A program made the position numbers and the translations under genes. A DNA stretch of 64,000 bases from Coleophoma eucalyptorum (taxonomy: Eukaryota; Ascomycota; Leotiomycetes; Helotiales; Dermateaceae), in assembly GCA_026120035.1 (NCBI GenBank), contig JALRME010000018.1:558001-622000 (forward strand), read 5' to 3'. Under the pieces are notes generated by a model. It was given only the letters and a program-made list of their open reading frames with translations. It did no database searches and was not told where the DNA came from. Below, in pieces: positions 35,318-44,650 of this stretch; positions within the stretch are counted from its first letter, which is position 1; every line of letters starts with the position of its first letter.

Positions 35318-35937
35318 TCAGTTTCTGTCGCTCGTCTCTCCCTGCTGCAGTATCTGGTAGCAGGAACAATCCTTGTGGATAGATAGCTGCCCATCATGCA
35401 TGTGCACAATGGCAGGCTGCTCGCAGTTGCCTTCCAACTCCCATCGGGTCATAGGATCCAATTCACTAGAGCTACTGCCAACCTGTACTTGAAGTAGCGG
35501 CGAGTGATAAGGGCAATAGTTGCCTTCAGTACTTGGAATTGGTGTCAAGACATGAGCTTGAGATACCAGATCGGGCTGATAGTTGTTAAATGCTAAGGTA
35601 TCTGCGTATGACAGAGCAGTCTGAGTGTAGGCTGGAAGACCACCGGTAGCTGGATATGCTGTTTGAGGTTCATATGTCGACAAAGAGGCACCACTTCGCT
35701 GTGTCTGTGTTGAAACCCCAGGGGTTTGAGATCTTGTACTCTTTGTTGCCTTGCTCGGAGGAAATTCGGTTTGCGAGGATGATATGAAGGACGGCTGGGA
35801 GTGTGTTGGCTTAGATGGCGGCTTTATTGACTTGTTATTGCCTTCGATGCTGCTGTGTTTGGAGCTAGAGAGCCGTCAGTTCTACAGCTACATAGGGGAG
35901 TGGCTGGAAACTAATTTGACTTTCTTGGTGATCCCAT
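35318..35937 (-). CDS. Small orphan protein, 187 aa
   Basis: Two exons (35937-35921 and 35864-35318) around a 56-nt intron (GTCAAA donor, CTGAC branch, CTAG acceptor). ATG context is strong (ACCATGG). The N-terminal third is rich in Ser, Thr, Lys and Pro (low complexity). The middle is Tyr/Pro/Thr-rich. The C-terminus has several Cys and His (CPYH, VHMHDG, CSCY). No signal peptide, membrane segment or known domain seen. The single long open frame is solid, but the 17-nt first exon is a prediction. It may be a lineage-specific nuclear or cytoplasmic protein. Confidence 0.5.
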
Positions 35938-38244
35938 GGTCCTAAAGCCTGCTCTGGTATCTCGAAATATCGAACAGATTGAAAAGGTGTAGAGCCGTTC
36001 CAGCGAGGTAAGTTCAAGGATCAAAAAGACAGATATAGCTAAGAACTTTCTAAAATCTTCAGAATGGAAATCCGAATATGTGGAAAATCTTTATACCTTT
36101 ATATAGGCTCGCTCAAGATTTCGGGCGTATGTTATCTTTTAGGACTCAGATTGGGCGAGGCAAAGGCCGTAGGCGGCAGTATGGTAGTTGTGCCATGTCT
36201 TTGAGACATATTCCTTAATTAACCCAGGTCCACAATCGTATTTTACCATCGATCGCCTCACGCTACGTGTGTTTATCATGGACTCGTTTTTAAAGGAATG
36301 CAATTGTAGGCAGTCCGGAAAGTAAAATAGAGTATTTTAGCTTGTCACACCTAAATTATTCAATGCCCAGTGCAACATCTCATTGGCCAGAATACTTTTT
36401 GTTTCTTGCGTATCTGGGGCGTTGAAGTGAAAATGTAAGTTGCGGTAAAAGGTGAACCTGTCAGAGGCCATGGTCCCTCCGGCCATGCTTTACCCAACGG
36501 AACGGATGATGCACCACTTATTTAAGCATATGTAAGATGCATCCGTGATCTACGAAGCTAATTGAACAATTATGACAATCAACAATTCACAGAGTTTGCG
36601 GGCTGCACAGCACCGCCCCGATTGGCCTGGAGCCCGTTGTCTGCAGCTGGATGCGTGACTTAGCGAGGGTGGCGTTGAAGCAACGGTTCACGGATTTGGA
36701 GCAGGAAAGAAGGATGTGCAGTGGCGTACCGAGAGAAGTCCAGGAGCTCGTAGTTGGTTAGAAGACCTTTGTTTACATGCGCAATTGATCTTTGTGGACG
36801 AGGGGCACATAGGTCGTGTCAGCCCCCTTGATGCAAGTCTGACCAGCTCTGCTGGATGCCCTACGAGAACTATCATTTTCCCGAAATATGGCTAATAATG
36901 TCATGATCTCGCTCAAAGCTTGCTTTTTGCAATACTGGTGGGATGTGGTGCCAGCTTTGGTTGGGGTGGTCGTGATATGTCGGTCAGAATCCTTTTGTTT
37001 GGCTAGAGGTCAACGCCACCCACAAAGGTTTGGTGAGCCCCTGAAAATTTCAAAGCTGACCATAAGGCAATCTCCCATTTGTAGATAATTATAACTTTTG
37101 CTAGAATTTCCCAATTCCCCCCTCTCCACCCGTACGGCGGTCTACCTGAAGCATGCTGCCTTATAGAGCCGCATTTTGCTTGTCTTCTCCCACGCCTTTC
37201 CTTGGAATCTCATATATCCTTTCTGAAGTAGTTGTCTTCTTCGCATTGTAACCTCATCAACTATCTAAGCCATTTGTTCAAGGGGTCCCTATTGCTTTCC
37301 CTACTTGTGGGAGCGTTCATGGCCATAATATTTGAGATTGCCGAGTAGGCAGCAGCAATGATTGCTGAATAAGATGATGGATTTAGTGTGACGGTGACCT
37401 GACGAGTTACTGGGTGCAATTATCTGGTATTAACTGATATCTTCCAACAAGGTAAAAAGAATAGGATCACGGAGAGTTCTCGTAAGGTTATTTACAAATT
37501 CTGTCATCTGTGCCCGCCACGTGATAGTACTGCTTCAAACGATTATCTTCACAGCGTTCTTACGAAACCGACCTTGTAGATAGTAGTACACAGGTAACTT
37601 ACTTGCTATAGCTTAGCTAAACATACCATATCGCATACAAATCTCTGCTATCTGGTTCGTATCGTCAACCAACAGTAATCAATATCTTCAGTCTTGCTCT
37701 ATCTGTCCCCGCACAACAATCACTTATCCCCTCTATCTCTGGAGATATCTTATCTATCTGCCCAGTAAGTGGCTATATCAGCTCATTATGAGCATCAAGA
37801 GTCATCTGTTATAACCCTGAATTCTGTCAGATCTGCCTGCTTGCTTCATGGCTTGGATCGGCCGTGCATCTAAGCGATAGAATCAGGTCTTGGTGTTGGC
37901 TTTATTGGTGGAACAGTATGTATCAACTTATCCGTTGAGAATTCAACCAATGGAATTGTGGGTAGTATATGTATGGTCGTACATGACCTTTCTGTTTAGT
38001 GTACTATGTAGAAGCGCGCCAATAGTTGTTTACATATTTACTTAGCCGCGGCTTTGCGGTGCATTCTACGAGTAGCCCTTGTATCTAGCAATGCGCTTCT
38101 AATACACATATATATCTAGTTTTGAAGTCCTCCCTTATCCTCCCCTCATATTCCCCAGCTTCCCCAGCTTTCCCCAGCTTTCCCTAGCTTCCCCCGGTTA
38201 TTCCATTTATTTCCACGAAACCACTCTTCTCTTAACTATATATC
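35938..38244. other. Intergenic, promoter side of MFS transporter
   Basis: 2.3 kb with no supportable gene. Immediately upstream of the transporter (38150-38200) is a pyrimidine tract made of repeated CCCAGCTT units, followed by the likely leader. Confidence 0.5.
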
Positions 38245-39852
38245 ATGAAGCCAAAAGTCTATCAGTTTCTTGTTGCTTTGTTTGCATCATTTGGGTCATT
38301 TCTTTACGGTTATGATCTAGGTGTAATTGCCTCTGTGGTGGCTTCGGATTCGTTTATTGATCAGTTCTTGACAAAGGATGCTACAACAAGAAGTGGCACA
38401 ACTGTTGCTCTGTTTACCGCCGGCGGTTTCTTTGGTGCCTTTGCTGCTGGATTCTGTGACCCCCTTGGAAGAAGAGGAACGGTTGCTCTTGGGTCTGGCA
38501 TGTTTATCGTTGGAGGTATCTTGCAGACAGCGGCAGAGGCAATTTCTATGCTCTATATCGGTCGTTTACTCGCTGGGTTTGGAATTGGAATTTTAGTTGA
38601 AATTGTCCCTCAATTCCAAGCTGAAATTTCTCATGCGAGTATTAGAGGTATCGTAACATCTCTTCAACAAGCCATGCTGGGAATTGGCGCGCTAGCAGCA
38701 ACATGGATTGGATATGGCTGCTTCACACATTGGACGGAGACCGGAAACTCGGCACAATGGAGAATCCCGCAAGTTATTATCCCCTGCGCCTACGTATCTT
38801 AAGATCTAACATCAATCGCAGTCTTGCTCTGCAACTTGTCCCGGCCATCGGATTACTCGCATGTATCTATCTATTTCCAGAATCACCCCGATGGCTGATC
38901 GACCATGATCGTCCAGAGGAAGGATTACGGACGCTTGCCAAATTACATGCAAACGGTGATGTTCACGATGCCTATGTACAAGCAGAACATGAGGTTATCC
39001 TCGCCCAGATTGCAGACGAACACGAGAATGCAGCCAAAACTTACGGGGAATTGTTCAAGAACCGATCCAATACTCGTCGTATAGTCATTGCCTGCGCCTG
39101 CCAGGCTTCATCTCAGATGACAGGAGTGTCTGCCATTCAATACTTCTCGCCGGCTATCTTTGCTCAGATTGGTATATCTACCAAACAATCACTCCTCTAT
39201 CAAGGAATTAATTCAGTCATTGGAGAACTAGCGCAATTCATCTTCTTTTTCCTAATAGATCGTGTTGGCAGACGCGCTCTACAGATTGGGGGTAATCTAG
39301 CTTGCGGAGCAGCATTTATCATTGGCGCAGCTCTCCTTGCGGTTTATCCACCCTCCTCTGAGAACACATCTGCCCACTGGGCATTTATTGTCGCTAGTAC
39401 TTGGGTCTTCAACTTTTGTTTCTGGTTTGTATCCACTCACACCATAGTAGACCTCTTCGATAACTGACCTTCGTAGTGCTTCCGGTACCATGTCATGGAT
39501 CATCCCAGCCGAAATTTTCAACACGGCGACCAGAGTTAAAGGAATCTCAATCGCGACGATGGTCTCCTTTGCTTTTAACACTATGATCGGACAAGTAACG
39601 CCCGTCGCATTGGCTGCCATAGGATGGAGGTATTATATCCTTTTCATCGTATGCGATGTTTGTAATGCCCTGTTCTTCTATCTCTTCCTTCCAGAGACCA
39701 AAGGCGTGCCGTTGGAGGCAATGAACGATCTCTTTACGAACTCACCTTTGATTGTTCCTGGCAGTTCGTGGCAGCCAAGCCTCGAGGTTGATGTTGACAG
39801 AATTGCCGAATTAAAGGAGGTAGATATTAAGGTCGAGCAGGTCGAAGCGTGA
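38245..39852 (+). CDS. Sugar-porter-type MFS transporter
   Basis: Three exons (38245-38768, 38822-39424, 39477-39852); 500 aa, about 12 membrane segments. Sugar-porter hallmarks: GYDLGVIAS in helix 1, DPLGRRG and DRVGRR in the two half loops, PESPRWL after helix 6, and PETKG at the end of helix 12. The usual G-x-x-x-x-x-P-x-Y-x-x-E in helix 5 reads VEIVPQFQAE, with Gln for Tyr. Intron 1 (38769-38821) has a GC donor (GCAAGT) with CTAAC branch and CAG acceptor; it joins WRIP to LALQLVP. Intron 2 has a weak GTTTGT donor. The likely role is plasma-membrane uptake of a hexose or related sugar; the substrate is not predictable. Confidence 0.9.
38769..38821 (+). other. GC-AG intron in the MFS transporter gene
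   Basis: 53 nt, donor GCAAGT (consensus for GC introns), branch TCTAACA, acceptor CAG. No GT donor nearby restores the WRIP-L-LQ join expected for sugar porters. Confidence 0.85.
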
Positions 39853-39920
39853 TAGATTCACGATCAGCGTATACATGGAAATCATGGTTTTATACTTAGT
39901 TATATACACAATATCATACT

Positions 39921-39972
39921 TAGATTAGTAGTCGGTTGGGTGACCACCAGCGAATACCTACTGTTGCATGTT
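39921..39972 (+). pseudogene. 5'-truncated 5S rRNA copy
   Basis: About 52 nt matching the last 51 nt of the intact 5S gene at 44020-44138 with a few changes (for example GTCGGTTGGG for GTTGGGTGGG). It begins abruptly at TAGATTAGTAG; the first two thirds of the gene, including the start of the internal promoter, are missing. The homology to the intact locus continues past the gene end into the flank (see the repeat entries). Confidence 0.8.
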
Positions 39973-40084
39973 GCTTTTGCACTTTTGCTACACGTTTTGG
40001 CTCCGTGTCCTAGTTTTTCTTTATATCTCAAACGCAAATCAACAATAGACCTATTCAGGCAAGTATGCCAGGATGGTCGCTTAG
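39973..40084 (+). repeat. 3' flank shared with the intact 5S locus (copy A)
   Basis: About 110 nt similar to 44139-44260, with shared landmarks GTGTCCTAGTT, a CAACAATAG/CAGCAATAAG segment, TCTAGGCA/TTCAGGCA and TCGCTTA. Diverged by substitutions and small indels. It shows that the two 5S copies are related as a larger unit than the RNA gene. Confidence 0.65.
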
Positions 40085-40457
40085 CTTTTCCGAATTAATA
40101 ACTATTTTTTTGAGAAGCATATATATGGGCTGCTTCAGCAAGTAATTTGTGACGGGGACTGGCCAGCAGTTGAAGCCAACAATTTATCCGTATTAAAAGT
40201 CAGGCGGTACGGTCGGTCATCATGAGAGAAATAACGTTAACTTTTTTCTTATATACATATTCAAAATAGCTTTCGCTTCCTCCGCAGAGCAATGCACACT
40301 CGGCCGTCTTGATGATTCGGGACAAAACTAGGCGAATGAGAGCTAATAGACAGTCAAATCATTATCATACGCTGGAGTAATATAAATTTATTCGCTAAGG
40401 GTATAGGTAGGTTTGATACAAAGGATGATAGAACTACTTATTCGAGGTTGATATGCT

Positions 40458-43436
40458 TCACCCGGCCTCTATCTCATCGCCTGTGCCTTCCCATGTCTTA
40501 CGCTGGCGGTTCCAATTCTCAAGGTAGCCATCATTCCTGAGCAAAATCAATTTGAAGCAACATATGAATATGAGTCGAACGCTATACTCAAACCAGACCG
40601 CAGCTCCAACCGAGACAAGCATGCCAGTCTTTTCCAACGTCATTCCGAGGCAGAGGAATATCAACGCCGTTCCAAGAATGATTGAAGTGATCCACCTCCC
40701 CCAGAACGCCCACGAATCAATGAGAATCGAAAGCTGCGCTCTTGCTATAGTGAACCATGTCGGCTTCCTTTCATTGGCCTTGAAAGATTGTACCAGAGCA
40801 TTATACTTATCTTGAGCGGCGTGTGATGAGATGGAATAAAGCAACTCGAAGAATGTGAAACCCATCCCGCGAACCAAAAAACTAATCGTGAAGGCAAAAA
40901 CAATATAATAACCATCATTAGAGGGGGTTTGGGCCCATTGGGGGATTGCAACACATAAAAATGCAGACCATGAACCCGCTGAAACTACCATAAAGAGAAA
41001 AGGAATTAGAGTCCGGCGTAATGTAGAGCGATGATATAGTATCTCAACTAAATCGCTTGCGACCTGACGATTCCGTCTTTGTGCCAATAGTGGCCAGCCA
41101 CGCATTCCGCAATCAAGCTCCATAGTCGTATATCGAGGTTGGATATTGGCGACGATGGAGTCTGCAGTATTTTTTTGATGGTCAAATTTCTGAGCCGTGC
41201 TGTAAGAGATAGGACAGACATAGCGAAGCTTTAGCTTCTTTGATGTCTCCCGAACTACAACGCATCGAAAGCCACGGCTAGATAGCTCAGAATCCCATGG
41301 GCTACGGAACAAAACGAGACATGCATCTGCGGTCATGTTTATACTATCTGGTAGATATTGTGTTACTAACCAGGGTTTATTAGGCTCAATATTGATTTGA
41401 ATCTTTTCGCGCCACGGAAGATCTTTGTTGAATGTCATAATGAGTAAATCGCTGAACTTGTTATTGCCAATGTTACAGCGAGATGAATGTGGGTTATATT
41501 TCAAGACCCCATCCTGAAGCTGTGCGAAGAATTGAGAGTCTTGTATATTACACTCTGAAGGGAATGGTGGTCGCCATCCTTCGAAGTCGCCCTGCTTAGT
41601 TACAAGGACTTCTTCTTCGCTAGATCCCCCTTCTTGTATTCCGTCTAGGCACAAGGGCTTCCTAGAGCCTTGGAAGGCTAGCATTTCGAGAGGTAAGTAT
41701 TTCTGGGCTCGGAGCGTGGCTTTCAGTCGTTCGTCGCTGTCCAAGAGTGTTATCTCTCCAATATTCATGTCGGTCATGATTAACAAGATGATAATCACAT
41801 CCTCCGGCTTTGAGGTATGTCGCTCTCCGATACCAGTCCATGTAGACACGAAATTCTGTTCTGAGCTTGCTACAGAGCGGTAGCCATCATCTGCTTTCAT
41901 AATGGAGGGCAGACTTCCCCACCACTGATATATTGAATCTCGAACGGGATTTGGTTCCAGATAATGCGATGGGTGTGTACGTCTGCTAGTCTGATGTGAA
42001 AAATATGGCTCGAAAGCGTCAAAGATCCCATCTGCAAATTGAAAGTACAATTTTCTAGCCAAGGCTGCCTCTTGTAGCGTCCAGCATCTCGTAGCCCACT
42101 CAGAGCACAGAATCAAGGCGTAGATCTCACAAGTCCCAAGGCCCTTATGGCATATTTTCTGCAGTCCAGCATCAAGTACTAGAACACTCTCACTACAAGC
42201 ATAGATTCGAGCCATAGAGTCTATAGATTTCTGTCTTAGTCTTGGATCACAATTCGGGATACACAAAGGATCAAGCCAAAATCCCGGGCGACATCTTCGT
42301 GCTTGAGCCTGGGAAAGGTTATTGCGGATCCGTGGGATTTGAGGAGGACCGGCCGGTGTGTTCTTTATAGTGAAAACTCCTGGCGACTGTTTAGATCTCG
42401 AGGTAACCGGAATTTGAGATACCAAGTTGGACACCCGTTCTACTTGACAACGAGGAAGTTTGTTGTCAATACTTCCTAATCCTTGCGACCAGATGTGAGA
42501 GAGGCAAACATAATCCATATCAAACTCGGCGGAGCCAAGCAGAATTGGCACAGAACCAGAATTTGTGGCATTGTGGTCGAAGTATAAAACTGCAGTGTTC
42601 CCTTCTCTGAGAATCGAAGACACTTGGTTGATATCAGCACCGATTCTTTCGCATTCTCCCTCACATTTCTGAGTATGCACTACTTTTGAGCCGTCTACGG
42701 TATTCGCCACGCACTCGGTTTCGCTGCATCTGCTATGGGAGCTGCTAGACATGCTCTTAAGGCTTGAGATATAGTAGAAAGCACTTGACGTGCAACGAGC
42801 AGATGCGGCTTTCATAAAAGACGGACAGTATCCTACGCCAAGGAATCGTGCAGTCAGGCAAATTGGCTGTGGTAGCCGGAGAGCCGTGGCATACTGCTTG
42901 TAATGATTAATGACACCCCCTGAGTGCTCTATGAATTCCAAGAGAACCATGATTGAAAGGATGATCAAGGAAAGACTCGAATTCTCGGGTGCATCAAGAT
43001 CCTGTAGCATCTTGACCTGGTGTCGAGTAAATATAAGTGATGGGACCACTTCCTTGGAAATATGATCTTGCAATTGAGAATTTGTTGTTTGCAGAAATTC
43101 CAACCTTGCGGGCAGCGATTCCGAGTTAAGCTGCTGTCTATACCGTCCTCCATCTGGCCAATCTTTCACCAAGACCTCTTGGCTTCGCATTGCGCTCGCC
43201 CAGGCTGGAGAGACTTTGCAGAGCAAGCCAAAGTAAAGCCATTGCTGCGCACGTGTAGCTACAACCTCAGTTGTTGCGTCGAGCCAGCTGTGCAAGTAGA
43301 CTCCTTCATATTCCCAACCCTTACGGCTTGGAAAAGTTTGGAAATCCCCATGATCGTATGCATCGTCGCCAGGCTCTAAATACGGAATCAGGAGCTCCGG
43401 TAGTTGGGACTTCTCAGGATACGGAAGGTGATCCAT
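40458..43436 (-). CDS. HET-domain protein with C-terminal membrane segments
   Basis: A single uninterrupted frame of 992 aa. Residues about 309-460 carry heterokaryon-incompatibility (HET) domain motifs: YVCLSHIWSQGLGS, FWLDPLCIPNCD followed by KSIDSMARIYACSESVLVLD, and RCWTLQEAALARKLYF. The region before (about 1-300) has no recognised domain but contains a Cys-rich stretch (CSETEC, CEGEC). The last 180 residues contain four hydrophobic segments (for example PFLFMVVSAG and IILGTALIFLCLGMTL), predicting membrane anchoring. HET domains trigger cell death when incompatible strains fuse; whether this member does so is inference. It is the first gene of a possible recognition island and is bracketed by 5S-related direct repeats. 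The lack of introns is unusual beside its neighbours. Confidence 0.85.
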   Translation of the reverse strand: MDHLPYPEKSQLPELLIPYLEPGDDAYDHGDFQTFPSRKGWEYEGVYLHSWLDATTEVVATRAQQWLYFGLLCKVSPAWASAMRSQEVLVKDWPDGGRYRQQLNSESLPARLEFLQTTNSQLQDHISKEVVPSLIFTRHQVKMLQDLDAPENSSLSLIILSIMVLLEFIEHSGGVINHYKQYATALRLPQPICLTARFLGVGYCPSFMKAASARCTSSAFYYISSLKSMSSSSHSRCSETECVANTVDGSKVVHTQKCEGECERIGADINQVSSILREGNTAVLYFDHNATNSGSVPILLGSAEFDMDYVCLSHIWSQGLGSIDNKLPRCQVERVSNLVSQIPVTSRSKQSPGVFTIKNTPAGPPQIPRIRNNLSQAQARRCRPGFWLDPLCIPNCDPRLRQKSIDSMARIYACSESVLVLDAGLQKICHKGLGTCEIYALILCSEWATRCWTLQEAALARKLYFQFADGIFDAFEPYFSHQTSRRTHPSHYLEPNPVRDSIYQWWGSLPSIMKADDGYRSVASSEQNFVSTWTGIGERHTSKPEDVIIILLIMTDMNIGEITLLDSDERLKATLRAQKYLPLEMLAFQGSRKPLCLDGIQEGGSSEEEVLVTKQGDFEGWRPPFPSECNIQDSQFFAQLQDGVLKYNPHSSRCNIGNNKFSDLLIMTFNKDLPWREKIQINIEPNKPWLVTQYLPDSINMTADACLVLFRSPWDSELSSRGFRCVVVRETSKKLKLRYVCPISYSTAQKFDHQKNTADSIVANIQPRYTTMELDCGMRGWPLLAQRRNRQVASDLVEILYHRSTLRRTLIPFLFMVVSAGSWSAFLCVAIPQWAQTPSNDGYYIVFAFTISFLVRGMGFTFFELLYSISSHAAQDKYNALVQSFKANERKPTWFTIARAQLSILIDSWAFWGRWITSIILGTALIFLCLGMTLEKTGMLVSVGAAVWFEYSVRLIFICCFKLILLRNDGYLENWNRQRKTWEGTGDEIEAG

Positions 43437-44019
43437 CGGCCTGGATACAGGAACAGACTGAAGCTGAAGCGATCCGTGTCCAACGCAGAGTTATTTGAAG
43501 GGAGGGCGGCAGCAACAAGTGCTATCCATATACGATTTCTACAGTGGGGTATAGAGGCGCGCGCTGCAAAGAACAGCAAATTGCCTGCCAAATACGCAGA
43601 ACTCTGCCCCATTTGCAAGTCTGCCCTGCAAGTGGAGACCGTCCTAGGCGACACGCCGATAAGCAACCGTATGGGGCTGGTAGAAGAGCTGGTGTTATGA
43701 TTCGATCTCGGTAAATGTATTTATACAGCTTGACGAGGTCATCCAACTCCTCCCCCAGATAGATGTGCGCCCCACCTAATGGGGTCTAATCATCCTCTCC
43801 ATCTGTACAGAAACCGTTCCAAACTCCCCGCTGCAGTGTAGCATCTCATATAGGGTGCCAATCCTGGAACAAGATGTCGTTTGCGCCCTCCAAGCCATTG
43901 TTTGCCAAATTCCCGACGTCTACTACCTGCTGTTGTATGTTTTTGTCATTTTATTTTGGTAGAGGTAGCCCTATAGCAGCAACAGTGGGTACATAAATCC
44001 TCTTAACAATGCTTCTATC
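43437..44019. other. Intergenic upstream of HET gene and 5S
   Basis: No gene seen. Contains the HET promoter (minus) and the 5S upstream flank (plus), including an ACATAAAT element about 30 nt before the 5S start. Confidence 0.5.
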
Positions 44020-44138
44020 ACATACGACCATAGACTGAGGAGAATTGGGCATCCCGTCCGCTCTGCCATACACAAGCCTCAGATCGGTAGATTAGTAGTT
44101 GGGTGGGTGACCACCAGCGAATACCTACTGTTGTATGT
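44020..44138 (+). rRNA. 5S ribosomal RNA (dispersed gene)
   Basis: 119 nt from ACATACGACC to GTTGTATGT. The ends pair over 9 bp (one G-U) as helix I. Internal hallmarks of fungal 5S are present: CCCGTCCGCTCTGCC, the AAGCC loop, and GTTGGGTGGGTGACCACCAGCGAATA. It closely resembles Neurospora 5S and is followed by short T runs. It stands alone between protein genes, as dispersed 5S genes do in Pezizomycotina. Transcribed by RNA polymerase III with TFIIIA. Confidence 0.95.
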
Positions 44139-44260
44139 TTTGTTTTGCACTCTTGCTTCACTTTTGCTCCCGTGTCCTAGTTCTTCCCTAAATTTTCATA
44201 TGCCAACCAGCAATAAGCCTATCTGCCTATCTAGGCACGTACATTAGGACGCTCGCTTAA
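44139..44260 (+). repeat. 3' flank of 5S shared with the truncated copy (copy B)
   Basis: Partner of 39973-40084; the similar stretch follows directly after the 5S gene and ends near GCTCGCTTAA. Confidence 0.65.
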
Positions 44261-44650
44261 GTTGGTGATGGCTATCACCACCTCTTCACTTACATGACAT
44301 ATCCACACGATATGAATCTCTTCAGCTCTGCGTACCTCTCGTGATTGAATAATTTCAATTTTGCTTCATCAGTGATGTTAATATAAGGTTTGCCATATCA
44401 TTTAATCTTAGTCCGACTTGTAATCTAAAGAGTCTGCCTTATTTGATATCGTCTCTTAATTAACTTAATAACTATCATTACTATAGCTTTTATGACAGTG
44501 GCTCTGTGAAAGTACTTAATTAGCTACTATTTCCAGATATTTGATCCTTAACTTGGCAGAATCGTCACATAGAATAGCGACCATCGTACTTGATTTTTTC
44601 ATTTGTTAAAAAACACTACTGTGGTAGGCTACGTCTGGGACAGACCTGCC

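Larger units (their letters stand above)
39853..40457. other. Convergent 3' spacer with 5S relic
   Basis: Between the transporter (plus) and the HET gene (minus). Contains the truncated 5S rRNA copy and its 3' flank described separately; otherwise nothing seen. Confidence 0.6.
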
